Shown one piece after another: positions 8,014 through 16,721 of a stretch of DNA of 64,000 nt. The stretch lies in contig JAMLIK010000004.1 of assembly GCA_023954195.1 (NCBI GenBank), positions 186,001-250,000 of the forward strand. The letters run 5' to 3'. How positions within the stretch are numbered: position 1 is the stretch's first letter; the number at the start of each line of letters is the position of its first letter. The position numbers and the translations under genes are program-made. The notes beneath the pieces were generated by a model. The model searched no databases. It worked only from the letters and a program-made list of their open reading frames with translations, and was not told where the DNA came from. The stretch comes from Xanthobacteraceae bacterium. Its GTDB lineage: Bacteria > Pseudomonadota > Alphaproteobacteria > Rhizobiales > Xanthobacteraceae.

Positions 8014-8682
8014 ATGCCTGACTATGTCGTCGAATTCGGCAAGGACGGCCGTGGCGCCGCGGTCGACGGCCGGCTCGACGCGGCCGCTTTCCATCGCAAT
8101 CATCAGGCGATCTGGGCGGTGCTGGACTCCTACCTGCGTGATGCCGCCGGCGACGTGCTGGAGGCCGGCAGCGGCACCGGTCAGCACATCGTTCACTTCG
8201 CACGGCGCGCGCCGCGCATCGACTGGTGGCCGAGCGATGCCAACGACGCGCATCTGAAAAGCATCGCGGCGTGGCGCGCCCACGCCAACCTGCCGAACCT
8301 GCACGCGCCGCAGCGGCTCGATCTGTCCGATCCGGCATGGCGCGCGAAAATGCCCGGCGCCGATCCGCATCGCCTGCTGGCGATATTCTGCGCCAACGTC
8401 ATTCACATCGCGCCGTGGAACGTCGCCGAAGGCTTGCTCGCCGGCGCCGGCCGCGCGCTGCGGCCGGACGGACGGCTGTTTCTCTACGGCCCGTTCAAGC
8501 GCGCCGGCCGCCACACCGCCGCCAGCAACGCGGCGTTCGACGACAGTTTGCGCGCCGGCAATCCGGATTGGGGGGTGCGCGACCTCGACGACGTCGCGGC
8601 CGTCGCGGCGCGCCACGGCCTGCTGCTGCACGACGCCGTAGCGTTGCCCGCCAACAATCTGATCGCGGTGTTTTCGCGCTGA
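8014..8682 (+). CDS. DUF938 family SAM-dependent methyltransferase-like protein
   Basis: A 222-residue cytoplasmic protein of the DUF938 family. A class I methyltransferase SAM-binding loop is visible at about residues 48-58 ('VLEAGSGTGQHIVHFAR'), then 'WWPSDAND' as the acidic second strand and 'FCANVIHIAPW' at the motif IV position. The C-terminal 'LFLYGPFKRAGRHTAASNAA' is characteristic of DUF938. The start ATG at 8014 is chosen because family members begin about 25 residues before the conserved 'RNH' segment; an upstream GTG lacks support. The methyl acceptor is not known. It stands alone, divergent from sox. Confidence 0.85.
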   Translation: MPDYVVEFGKDGRGAAVDGRLDAAAFHRNHQAIWAVLDSYLRDAAGDVLEAGSGTGQHIVHFARRAPRIDWWPSDANDAHLKSIAAWRAHANLPNLHAPQRLDLSDPAWRAKMPGADPHRLLAIFCANVIHIAPWNVAEGLLAGAGRALRPDGRLFLYGPFKRAGRHTAASNAAFDDSLRAGNPDWGVRDLDDVAAVAARHGLLLHDAVALPANNLIAVFSR

Positions 8683-8804
8683 GGCGATGCGCGTGAGGCG
8701 GGCAGCGAAAATTCGCACGCCACCGGTGCGAGGATGCGCATTGCTTCATGCGCCGCGCCGGCGCATGAAGTGAGCCTCCCGATCTTCCGCCACCCGAGGC
8801 CGCC

Positions 8805-9770
8805 ATGGCGATCAAGACCGCGCTGACTTCGCTTCTGAACATCGAATACCCGATCCTGCTGGCGCCGATGGCCGGCGTCGCCGGCGGCGCGCTGGCGTCG
8901 GCGGTGACCCGCGCCGGCGGGCTCGGCATCATCGGCGGCGGCTACGGCGACAAGGACTGGCTCGCCCAGCAGTTGCTCGCCGCCGGCAACGCGCCGGTCG
9001 GCGTCGGCTTCATCACCTGGTCGCTGCGCAACAACCCGGCGCTGCTCGATCTCGCGCTGGCGCATCGCCCGAAGGCGATGTTCCTGTCGTTCGGCGACAT
9101 CGACGACTTCGCCCCGCCGATCAAGCGCGCCGGCATTGTCCTGATCGCGCAAGTGCAGACGCTGGCGCAGGCGCGCAAGGCGGCCGGCGACGGCGCCGAC
9201 GTCATCGTCGCGCAGGGCACCGAGGCCGGCGGCCATGGCGGCGGCCGCGCCACGCTGCCGTTGGTGCCGGCGGTGGTCGACGCGCTCAAGGGCGAAGTGC
9301 CGGTGGTGGCCGCCGGCGGCATCGCCGACGGTCGCGGTCTCGCCGCCGCCTTGATGCTGGGCGCCGCCGGCGTCGTGTGCGGCTCGGTGTTCTACGCCAG
9401 CCGCGAATCCCTGACCCATGCCAACAACAAGCGCGCGGCGGTCGCGGCGAGCGGCGACGACACCATCCGCAGTTCGGCGATCGACGTCGCGCGCGGCATC
9501 GACTGGCCCGCGCAGTGGAATATCCGCACGCTGCGAAATCCGTTCATCGCCCGCTGGCACGGCGACCTCGACGCGCTGCGCCGGACCGCCGCCGCCGAGA
9601 AGCCGCGCTACCTCCAGGCCGCCGCCGAGGGCGACACCGAGGTCGCCGCCGTCATCGTCGGCGAGGCGGCGGACCTCATCACCGCCGACCTCGGCGCCGC
9701 CGAGATCGTGGCGCGGATGGCGGCCGAGGCCGAGGCGCGGCTCGGCTCCGCCGCGCGAATGCTGGGCTGA
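8805..9770 (+). CDS. Nitronate monooxygenase / 2-nitropropane dioxygenase family protein
   Basis: A 321-residue FMN-dependent TIM-barrel enzyme. Segments typical of the family are 'YPILLAPMAGVAGGALASAV' near the N-terminus, 'VIVAQGTEAGGHGGG' in the middle (the GxEAGGH FMN/substrate region with the conserved His), 'VPVVAAGGIADGRGLAAAL' and 'LGAAGVVCGSVF' (phosphate binding). Members oxidise alkyl nitronates such as propionate 3-nitronate to carbonyl compounds and nitrite; some act as enoyl-reductase-like enzymes, so the substrate is uncertain. It is a single gene with no cotranscribed partner. Confidence 0.88.
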   Translation: MAIKTALTSLLNIEYPILLAPMAGVAGGALASAVTRAGGLGIIGGGYGDKDWLAQQLLAAGNAPVGVGFITWSLRNNPALLDLALAHRPKAMFLSFGDIDDFAPPIKRAGIVLIAQVQTLAQARKAAGDGADVIVAQGTEAGGHGGGRATLPLVPAVVDALKGEVPVVAAGGIADGRGLAAALMLGAAGVVCGSVFYASRESLTHANNKRAAVAASGDDTIRSSAIDVARGIDWPAQWNIRTLRNPFIARWHGDLDALRRTAAAEKPRYLQAAAEGDTEVAAVIVGEAADLITADLGAAEIVARMAAEAEARLGSAARMLG

Positions 9771-9915
9771 TCCGCGTTCGCCCGCGTTGATTGTCGGCCC
9801 GCGATAGGATTTATCCTCTCTTGCGCCGCGCTTTGGCGGATGTTTATGCCATGGCGCGGCCGTGCCGGAGTATTTGGTTCTTTCGGCGTCTCGGGGAAAT
9901 CAATCGATGTTGGAT

Positions 9916-10036
9916 CGTCATTGCGAGCGCTCGGATCAACGCTTCGCGTTGTCCGAGCACAGGCTCCGCGAAGCAATCCAGAAGGCTTCGAGGCAGGGCC
10001 TGGATTGCTTCGTCGCTTGCGCTTCTCGCAATGACG
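9916..10036. repeat. Nested palindromic intergenic repeat (BIME-like)
   Basis: The outer arms CGTCATTGCGAG (9916-9927) and CTCGCAATGACG (10025-10036) are inverted copies. The inner arms GAAGCAATCCAG (from 9970) and CTGGATTGCTTC (from 10000) form a second inverted pair. The whole 121-base element can fold into a long branched hairpin. Its layout is typical of dispersed intergenic elements in Bradyrhizobium-type genomes. It fills the space ahead of the MFS gene and has no coding content. Confidence 0.85.
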
Positions 10037-10067
10037 GGAAGGGTGACTTCGCGGAGGATCGCGGGAC

Positions 10068-11291
10068 ATGACGCAAGCCACCTTCGACGCCGCCATCGAC
10101 GACCGCCGGGCGCGCGCCAACGTGGCGCGGCTGTCGATCGCGCAGGCGCTGACCGGCGCCAATTCGGCGGTGATCTTCGCCACCGGCTCGATCGTCGGCG
10201 CGACGCTGGCGCCGCGCCTGTCGCTGGCGACGCTGCCGCTGTCGGTCTATGTCCTCGGCCTCGCCATGGCGACGCTGCCGACCGGCTACGTCTCGCGCCG
10301 CTACGGCCGCCGCGCCGCCTTCGTCATCGGCACCGGCTTCGGCGCGCTGACCGGCGTGCTCGGCTGCCTCGCCATCCTGTACGGCTCGTTCGCGCTGTTC
10401 TGCGTCGCCACCATGATCGGCGGCTTTTACGGCGCGGTGTCGCAATCCTACCGCTTCGCCGCCGCCGACGGCGCCAGCCGCGCGTTCCAGCCCAAGGCGG
10501 TGTCGTGGGTGATGGCCGGCGGCGTGTTCGCCGGCGTGCTCGGCCCGCAACTGGTGCAGTGGACCATGGACATCTGGCCGCCCTATCTGTTCGCGTTCTC
10601 GTTCGCGATGCAGGCGCTGATCGCGCTGATCGCCATGGCGGTGGTGGCCGGCGTCGACGCGCCGCCGCCGCCGGCGGCCGACTTCGGCGCCGGGCGGCCG
10701 CTGATGCAGATCGCGCGGCAGCCGCGGTTCATCGCGGCCGCGATCTCCGGCATCGTCTCCTACGCGATGATGAATCTGGTCATGACCTCGGCGCCGCTGG
10801 CGATGAAGATGTGCGGCCTGCCGCTCTCCGATTCGAACACCGGCATCCAGTGGCACATCGTGGCGATGTTCGGCCCGAGCTTTTTCACCGGCGCGCTGAT
10901 CGCGCGGATCGGCGCGCCGGCGGTGGCCGCCGCCGGGCTGCTGCTGACGGCGACCGCCGCCGCCATCGGCCTCGCCGGCGTCAGCGCCTATCACTTCTGG
11001 GCCGGTCTGGTGGTGCTCGGGCTGGGCTGGAACCTGAGCTTCATCGGCGCCTCGACGCTGGTGCTGGAAACCCACCGCCCGCAGGAACGCAACAAGGTGC
11101 AGGCGTTCAACGATTTCCTGGTGTTCGGCACCATGGCGATCGGCTCGTTCATCTCCGGGCAGTTGCTGGCGGACTACGGCTGGTCGATGGTCAACCTGGT
11201 GGTCTATCCGCCGGTCGCCATCGGTCTGGTCGCGCTGGCCTACGCCGCGCGGCAGCGCGGCGCGGGGGTGAGCGTGACGAATGCCCGGTGA
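10068..11291 (+). CDS. MFS transporter
   Basis: A 407-residue inner-membrane protein with about twelve hydrophobic helices. The loop 2-3 signature 'GYVSRRYGRRAAFVIGTGFG' (about 70-90) is the MFS GxxxDRxGRR-type motif, with Asp replaced by Ser. The central loop contains 'GVDAPPPPAADFGAGRP'. The C-terminal half has 'LETHRPQERNKVQAFNDFLV', as in drug/organic-solute exporters. The ATG is preceded by GCGGAGG about 12 bases upstream. The substrate is unknown. It may be expressed on its own; the upstream space is filled by a repeat. Confidence 0.88.
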   Translation: MTQATFDAAIDDRRARANVARLSIAQALTGANSAVIFATGSIVGATLAPRLSLATLPLSVYVLGLAMATLPTGYVSRRYGRRAAFVIGTGFGALTGVLGCLAILYGSFALFCVATMIGGFYGAVSQSYRFAAADGASRAFQPKAVSWVMAGGVFAGVLGPQLVQWTMDIWPPYLFAFSFAMQALIALIAMAVVAGVDAPPPPAADFGAGRPLMQIARQPRFIAAAISGIVSYAMMNLVMTSAPLAMKMCGLPLSDSNTGIQWHIVAMFGPSFFTGALIARIGAPAVAAAGLLLTATAAAIGLAGVSAYHFWAGLVVLGLGWNLSFIGASTLVLETHRPQERNKVQAFNDFLVFGTMAIGSFISGQLLADYGWSMVNLVVYPPVAIGLVALAYAARQRGAGVSVTNAR

Positions 11292-11355
11292 GGCGAGGCA
11301 TACTCACTCTGGGGGGCTGATTCGAAAGCTGGCGCGCGGGATTGGATCATGTCGC

Positions 11356-11477
11356 CGTCGTCCCCGCGCAGGCGAGGACCCATAACCCCTGGCGTTGGCT
11401 ATTTTGAAAAATTTCGCCCGGAATCTATTGAGCCGCGGCGCTGCGGCGTATGGGTCCCCGCCTGCGCGGGGACGACG
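11356..11477. repeat. Family A repeat pair (inverted) without a gene between
   Basis: GTCGTCCCCGCGCAGGCGAG opens the element and its inverted partner CCCCGCCTGCGCGGGGACGA closes it. The interior has CCCCTGGCGTTGGCTA and GAGCCGCGGCGCTGCGGC, which recur (reverse-complemented) inside the 16540 and 57830 copies, so the full unit of about 120 bases is one repeat type and not two chance hairpins. It lies between the 3' ends of the MFS gene and the convergent livK-like gene. Confidence 0.85.
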
Positions 11478-11501
11478 GTGTTCGTGCTGCGAATCCGCGC
11501 A

Positions 11502-11540
11502 TAAAAAAGCCGGCGCGACGTGCGGGCGTCGCGCCGGCCT
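11502..11540 (-). terminator. Rho-independent terminator of the livK-like gene
   Basis: On the minus strand a perfect 12-base-pair stem (GCCGGCGCGACG / CGTCGCGCCGGC) closes a six-base loop and is followed by a run of six T. It begins about 25 bases after the stop of the binding-protein gene. Confidence 0.9.
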
Positions 11541-11564
11541 GTATTCGTCAAGTGAGGAACGGAA

Positions 11565-12809
11565 TCAGCCGTTGTGATCGTCGGTGATGATCGGGCCGAA
11601 CATCTGCCAGCGCTCGCCGTCGAACTTCATCATCTGCAACTGCCTGTTGACGCGATAGTCGGTCGGCGAGGTGTTGCCGACGATGCCGGGCAGCGACAGG
11701 TCGAGCTGGACGTTCTTGAGGCTGGCGGCCTGCTTCATCACGTTCTCGCGGGTCAGGTTGTCGCCGGCTTCCTTCAGCACATGCACCAGAAGCTGCGCGG
11801 TCGAATAGCCATAGCTGTTGAAGCTGGAGCCCTTGTCGCCCTCCGGATAATACTTCTCCATGAACTCGAAGTATTTCTTCATGCCGGGATCGTCCTTCCA
11901 GGCCGGATCGAGCGGATCCTTGCCGTAGTTGGTGCTGATGATCCCCTTGGAGTTTTCCAGGCCCGCCGGCTTCATCACCGCGCCGACCGAGGTGGCGTTG
12001 ATGTCGAGGATGTGGACCGGGTGCCAGGCGAGGTCGGCGACCTTCTTGATCGCCTGCGCGGCGAATTTCGGCGTCGATGCGTTGTAGAGCAGGTCGGCGC
12101 CGAGCGATTTCAGCTTGACGATCTGCGAGTCGATGGTCGGATCGGTAAGCTCGTAGGAGGTTTCACCGACGATCATGGTCTTCGCCTTGTCGCCGAGCGC
12201 CTCCTTGAGGCCGGTCACGTAATCGCGGCCGAGGTCGTCGTTCTGATACAGGATGCCGATCTTGGCGTTGGGATAATTGGCCAGGATGTACTTGCCGTAG
12301 ATGCGCCCCTCGGACTGATAGTTCGGATTGAAGCCCATCGTCCACGGGTAGTTCTTCGGATCGCTGAAGCGCGACGCGCCGGTCGCGGCGAACAGTTGCG
12401 GCACCTTCTTCATGTTCAGGTATTTTTGCACGGCGGCGTTCGGCGGCGTGCCGACGATCTGGAAGGTCAGCAGCACCTCGTCGCCCTCGACCAGCTTGCG
12501 CACCTGCTCGACCGCCTTCGGCGGGCTGTAGGCGTCGTCGTACTGGATCAAATTGAGCTTGCGACCGTTGATGCCGCCCTGGTCGTTAATCATCTTGAAA
12601 TAGGCGGCCTGGGTCTTGCCGATGGTGGCGTAGGCCGAGGCCGGGCCGCTGAACGGCACCGTCTGGCCGATCTTGATCTCGGTGTCGGTGGCGCCGGGAT
12701 CGTATTTCTTTTGCGCGTAGGTCGGCGACGCCGACAGCGCGACGGCAAGCGCGGACGCAACGGTCAGGCCGAGGGCCTGGCGGTTGAAGACGGAATCCCT
12801 CATTGGCAT
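11565..12809 (-). CDS. Branched-chain amino acid-type ABC transporter substrate-binding protein
   Basis: A 414-residue periplasmic binding protein (Peripla_BP_6, LivJ/LivK/AmiC fold). The signal peptide spans about residues 1-34, ending 'SASPTYAQ'. The first lobe opens with 'TDTEIKIGQTVPFSGPASAY' and carries 'QGGINGRKLNLIQYDDAYSP', both family hallmarks. The start at 12809 follows AAGGAAGAA; an ATG six bases later is an alternative. Permease and ATPase genes are not adjacent, so it is an orphan receptor. Such orphans in this group bind aromatic acids, amides or amino acids; the ligand cannot be told. Confidence 0.9.
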   Translation of the reverse strand: MPMRDSVFNRQALGLTVASALAVALSASPTYAQKKYDPGATDTEIKIGQTVPFSGPASAYATIGKTQAAYFKMINDQGGINGRKLNLIQYDDAYSPPKAVEQVRKLVEGDEVLLTFQIVGTPPNAAVQKYLNMKKVPQLFAATGASRFSDPKNYPWTMGFNPNYQSEGRIYGKYILANYPNAKIGILYQNDDLGRDYVTGLKEALGDKAKTMIVGETSYELTDPTIDSQIVKLKSLGADLLYNASTPKFAAQAIKKVADLAWHPVHILDINATSVGAVMKPAGLENSKGIISTNYGKDPLDPAWKDDPGMKKYFEFMEKYYPEGDKGSSFNSYGYSTAQLLVHVLKEAGDNLTRENVMKQAASLKNVQLDLSLPGIVGNTSPTDYRVNRQLQMMKFDGERWQMFGPIITDDHNG

Positions 12810-12886
12810 TTCTTCCTTTGTGTGACACGAACATCGTTGATTCGACGGTCGATCGCGTCGTGGCGACGCCGTCGTTGCCGCGATAC

Positions 12887-12905
12887 TGGCGGAACCGGTT
12901 CGCCA
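12887..12905. promoter_or_regulatory. Palindrome in the livK-like promoter region
   Basis: TGGCGGAACCGGTTCGCCA contains the perfect ten-base palindrome GAACCGGTTC flanked by offset TGGC/GCCA arms. It lies about 80 bases upstream of the binding-protein start, within the 313-base gap 12810-13122. The gap otherwise shows no gene. It could be an operator; no regulator gene is adjacent. Confidence 0.35.
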
Positions 12906-13122
12906 ATGTAAAGTGAAACATGCGCGAGGGCCGGGATTAATACGGGTTTCGGTCGCGGCGTCGGAACGGGCCGGACGGAAACACGACGATCGGGACACCG
13001 CAGCCGGAATCCGGGTGGATCGATCGCCGCAAAAGGCCGATAGCAGGGAAGCCGCCGTCAAGACCTGATGGGCGGGCGAGCGCGGCAAATCAAACCTTGA
13101 CACGCAACTCCCGGATACGCCG

Positions 13123-13647
13123 ATGCCCGCAAGTTCCACCGAACGATTTCATCTCGACCGCGTCGCGACGCCGATCGGCGTCGCGCTGCTGGTCACCGAC
13201 GCCGAGGGGCGGCTGTGCGCGCTCGACTGGGTCGATTACGAGCACCGGATGGCGGAACTGATGCGCCAGCAACATGGCCGCGCCGATCTGGTCGAGGGCG
13301 CCGCGCCGCGCCCGGTCACGCGGGCGCTCAATGACTATTTCGCCGGCGATCTCGGCGCGCTCGCCGCGGTGCCGTGCCGGTTCGGCGGCACGCCGTTCCA
13401 GCGCGCGGTGTGGTCGGCGCTGCGCGGCATCGCGCCGGGCGCCACCACCAGTTATGGCAGGCTCGCGGCGCGCATCGAGCGGCCGAGGGCGGTGCGCGCC
13501 GTCGGCCACGCCAACGGCGCCAATCCGATCAGCGTCGTGGTGCCGTGCCATCGCGTCATCGGCGCGAGCGGCGCGCTCACCGGCTACGGCGGCGGCCTCG
13601 ACCGCAAGCGCTGGCTGTTGCGGCACGAGGGCGTCGCGGTCGGCTGA
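13123..13647 (+). CDS. ogt: Methylated-DNA-protein cysteine methyltransferase
   Basis: A 174-residue DNA repair protein that removes alkyl groups from O6-alkylguanine by transfer to its own cysteine. The acceptor is C142 in 'VVVPCHRVIG'; the helix-turn-helix recognition region 'TTSYGRLAARIERPRAVRAV' with its Arg finger precedes it, and 'GYGGGLDRKRWLLRHEG' closes the domain. The fold is the short Ogt type, without the Ada N-terminal domain. It stands alone, 39 bases from the 3' end of convergent glnD. Confidence 0.94.
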   Translation: MPASSTERFHLDRVATPIGVALLVTDAEGRLCALDWVDYEHRMAELMRQQHGRADLVEGAAPRPVTRALNDYFAGDLGALAAVPCRFGGTPFQRAVWSALRGIAPGATTSYGRLAARIERPRAVRAVGHANGANPISVVVPCHRVIGASGALTGYGGGLDRKRWLLRHEGVAVG

Positions 13648-13686
13648 GCGCGCCGAGCGCATGACGGCTTTCATGTCGCGCATCCG

Positions 13687-16470
13687 TCACGCCGCCGCGC
13701 TGGCGTTGCTCAACAGATGCACCAGCGCGCGCTTGATCGCGGCCTGCCGTGTCGGCGCCTCGATCCGCGCGCCCATCAGGTCGGTGACGTAGAACACGTC
13801 GCGCGCCCGCTCGCCGAAGGTCGAGACGTGGGCGGAGGCGATGTTGAGGTTGAGCTTGGAGATCGCGGTGGTCAGTTGATAGAGCAGGCCCGGCCGGTCG
13901 AGCCCGGACACCTCGATCACGGTATGGCGGTCCGACCACTGGTTGTTGATGATGACCTCCGGCTCGACCACGAACGGGCGCGGCTTGGCGCGGCTGGTGA
14001 CGCGGTGCGCCACCACTTCCGGCAGCCGCAGCTTGCCGTCCAGAACCTGCTCGATCATGTCGCCGATCCGCCGCGCGCGCCGGCCCTCGTCCTCGTCGCG
14101 GTCGTATTCGCGCGAGATGGCGATGGTGTCGAGCGCGAGGCCGTCGGTGGTGGTGTAGATCTGGGCGTCGACGATGTTGGCGCCGGCGGAGGCGCAGGCG
14201 CCGGCGATGATCGACAACAGCCACGGATGGTCGGGCGCGAGAATGGTCAGCTCGGTGACGCCGCGCGCCTCGTCGAAGCCGACATTGATCGCCAGCTTGT
14301 GTTGCCCCTGCTCGGCGGAATGCAGGAAGCGGGCGTGGCGGATTTTCCGCGCCAGGTCGACCTTGAGCCAGTAGGCCGGATAGTGCCGGGCGACGTAGGC
14401 GTTCAGCTCCGGCTCCGACCACTCGGTGAAGGCGGCGCGGAACTCGGCCTGCGCGGCCTCGATGCGCCGGCTGCGGTTGACCTCGGAGAAGCCGCCGGTC
14501 AGCACCGGCTCGGTCTCGTAATACAGCGTGCGCAGCAGTTGCGCCTTCCAGCCGTTCCAGACGCCGGGGCCGACGCCGCGGATGTCGGCGGTGGTGAGGA
14601 TGGCGAGCAGCTTCATCTGCTCGACCGACTGCACCACTGCGGCGAAATTCTCGATGGTCTTGCGGTCCGACAGGTCGCGCGACTGCGCCACGCCGGACAT
14701 GGTGAGATGCTGCTCGATCAGCCACGCCACCAGCGCGGTGTCGGCGGCGTTGAGGCCGAGCCGCGGACACAGCCGCCGCGCCACCTTGCCGCCGGCGATC
14801 GAGTGATCCTCCGGCCGGCCCTTGGCGATGTCGTGCAGCAGCACCGTGACGTAGATGACGGTGCGGTGCTCGGGGCGGATCTTGCGCATCAGGTCGGAGG
14901 CCAGCGCGAATTCCTCGTTGCCGCCGCGCTCGATCTCCTGAAGGAAGCCGACGCAGCGCAACAGGTGCTCGTCGACGGTGTAGTGATGATACATGTTGAA
15001 CTGCATCATCGCCACGATCCTGCCGAAGGCGCGGATGAAGTGGCCGAGCACGCGGGTCTCGTTCATCCGCCGCAGCACGATCTCGGCGTCGTTCGAGGTG
15101 AGGATTTCGATGAACAGCCGGTTGGCCTCGGGGTCGTCGCGGACCTGGGTGTTGATGAGTTGCAGCGAGCGCGTCACCGCGCGCATGGCGTCGGGGTGGA
15201 ACGCGAGGTTGTTCTTCTGCGCCAGGCGGAAAATGCGGATCAGGTTGACCGGGTCGCGGCGGAACACGTCCGGGGCGGCCAGCGTGATGCGGTTGTTGTC
15301 GATGACGAAGTCGTCGCTGTCCGGCAGCCGCCGCCGCTTGGCGCCGGGGCGCAGCCGCGCCATCATCCGGCTCAGCACCGGCTCCGGCTTGGCCTGCTGG
15401 TCCTCCAGCTTGGCGCACAGGATCGCGGTGAGGTCGCCGACGTCCTTCGCCACCAGGAAGTAGTGCTTCATGAAGCGCTCGACGTCCTGCATGCCGGGAT
15501 GCGAGGTGTAGCCGAGCCGCTGGGCGATCTCGCGTTGCAGGTCGAACGACAGCCGCTCCTCGGGGCGGCCGGTGATGAAATGCAGGTGGCAGCGCACCGA
15601 CCACAACAGGTCGGCGCAGCGCCCGAACACCCGGAACTCGTGGGCGTCGAACACGCCGCGCTGGCGCAACTCGTCGGTGTCGCGGACGCGATAGACGTAT
15701 TTGGCGATCCAGAACAGCGTGTGCAGGTCGCGCAGGCCGCCCTTGCCGTCCTTGACGTTGGGCTCCACCAGATAGCGCGACTGCCCGGCGCGGCGGTGGC
15801 GCTCCTCGCGCTCGGCGAGCTTGGCGGTGACGAATTCCGACGCGGTGCCCTGCACCACCTCCTTGTCGAAGCGTTCCACCAACTCGTCGTAGAGCCCCTG
15901 GTCGCCGGTCAGGTAACGGGTTTCGAGAATGGCGGTGCGGATGGTCATGTCGCCGCGCGCCTGCCGGATCGATTCGTCGATCGAGCGCGTGGCGTGGCCG
16001 ACCTTGAGCCCCATGTCCCACAGGCAATAAAGAATCGCCTCGGCGACCTGCTCGCCCCATGCGGTCTGCTTGTAGGGCAGGATGAACAACAGGTCGATGT
16101 CGGATTCGGGCGCCATCAGCCCGCGCCCATAGCCGCCGGTGGCGACCACCGCCATGCGTTCGGCGCCGGATGGAATCGGCGAGCGATAGAGATGTTGCGT
16201 GGCGGCGTCGAACAGGATGCGAATGATATCGTCCTGCACCGAGCAGAGCCGCTCGGCGCAGCGGCGGCCGTGGCGGTCCTTCAACAGGGCGGCCTGCGCC
16301 GCCGCGCGCGCGGCGAGCAACTCGGCCTTGAGCAGATGCGACAGCGCCGAGCGGAAAGCGTCGTTATCGCCGCCGTGCCGCGCGGCCAGCGCGCCGACCT
16401 CGGCGCGGATCCGCACGGTGTCGAAGATCGTCTCGGGAACTGGCGGCGGGGCGGCGGCGTGGTCCATCAT
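13687..16470 (-). CDS. glnD: Bifunctional PII uridylyltransferase/uridylyl-removing enzyme GlnD
   Basis: A 927-residue nitrogen sensor that uridylylates PII proteins when glutamine is low and removes UMP when it is high. Domains in order are a nucleotidyltransferase with 'GGYGRGLMAPESDIDLL' at 112-128 (the two catalytic Asp), a linker helical region, an HD hydrolase domain at about 490-610 ('HHYTVDEHLLRCVGF', 'LLHDIAKGRPEDHS'), and two ACT domains near 720-790 and 835-910 that sense glutamine. Length and domain set match alphaproteobacterial GlnD. It is a single gene, convergent with ogt. The family A repeat pair lies upstream of its start. Confidence 0.97.
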   Translation of the reverse strand: MMDHAAAPPPVPETIFDTVRIRAEVGALAARHGGDNDAFRSALSHLLKAELLAARAAAQAALLKDRHGRRCAERLCSVQDDIIRILFDAATQHLYRSPIPSGAERMAVVATGGYGRGLMAPESDIDLLFILPYKQTAWGEQVAEAILYCLWDMGLKVGHATRSIDESIRQARGDMTIRTAILETRYLTGDQGLYDELVERFDKEVVQGTASEFVTAKLAEREERHRRAGQSRYLVEPNVKDGKGGLRDLHTLFWIAKYVYRVRDTDELRQRGVFDAHEFRVFGRCADLLWSVRCHLHFITGRPEERLSFDLQREIAQRLGYTSHPGMQDVERFMKHYFLVAKDVGDLTAILCAKLEDQQAKPEPVLSRMMARLRPGAKRRRLPDSDDFVIDNNRITLAAPDVFRRDPVNLIRIFRLAQKNNLAFHPDAMRAVTRSLQLINTQVRDDPEANRLFIEILTSNDAEIVLRRMNETRVLGHFIRAFGRIVAMMQFNMYHHYTVDEHLLRCVGFLQEIERGGNEEFALASDLMRKIRPEHRTVIYVTVLLHDIAKGRPEDHSIAGGKVARRLCPRLGLNAADTALVAWLIEQHLTMSGVAQSRDLSDRKTIENFAAVVQSVEQMKLLAILTTADIRGVGPGVWNGWKAQLLRTLYYETEPVLTGGFSEVNRSRRIEAAQAEFRAAFTEWSEPELNAYVARHYPAYWLKVDLARKIRHARFLHSAEQGQHKLAINVGFDEARGVTELTILAPDHPWLLSIIAGACASAGANIVDAQIYTTTDGLALDTIAISREYDRDEDEGRRARRIGDMIEQVLDGKLRLPEVVAHRVTSRAKPRPFVVEPEVIINNQWSDRHTVIEVSGLDRPGLLYQLTTAISKLNLNIASAHVSTFGERARDVFYVTDLMGARIEAPTRQAAIKRALVHLLSNASAAA

Positions 16471-16539
16471 GTCCGGATATCGAGGGGCGAGGGCACTGTC
16501 ATCGCGCCATTAGAGCACGATTTTTGCAACACGAAAATT

Positions 16540-16656
16540 GTCGTCCCCGCGCAGGCGGAGACCCAGACGCCGCAGCGGCTCGGCTCCCTAACCGGACGAT
16601 GTTATTTATAGCGACCAACGCCAGGGGGTCTGGGTCCTCGCCTGCGCGAGGACGAC
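16540..16656. repeat. Family A repeat pair (inverted)
   Basis: The opening arm GTCGTCCCCGCGCAGGCGGA and closing arm TCCTCGCCTGCGCGAGGACG bracket about 65 bases that include CGCCGCAGCGGCTCGGC and CCAACGCCAGGGGGTCTGGG, shared with the 11356 and 57830 copies. It is intergenic between glnD and the CHAD gene. Confidence 0.85.
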
Positions 16657-16721
16657 TCGGGGAGCGGGGATGCCGTTCGATCCCGATCGTCGCGCCGCCT
16701 CACTCCCACGCCGGCGGCCGT

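Noticed and set aside
9790-10067. Short frames running through the intergenic repeat
   Set aside because: They are produced by the palindromic repeat sequence and have no support.
16455-16510. Pho-box-like CTGTCAT upstream of glnD
   Set aside because: Only one half-site is present, without a correctly spaced second copy.
13717-16611. A 964-codon open frame on the plus strand opposite glnD
   Set aside because: It mirrors glnD codon by codon; high GC keeps the antisense frame open. Its product is low-complexity His/Arg/Asp/Val-rich and has no domain.
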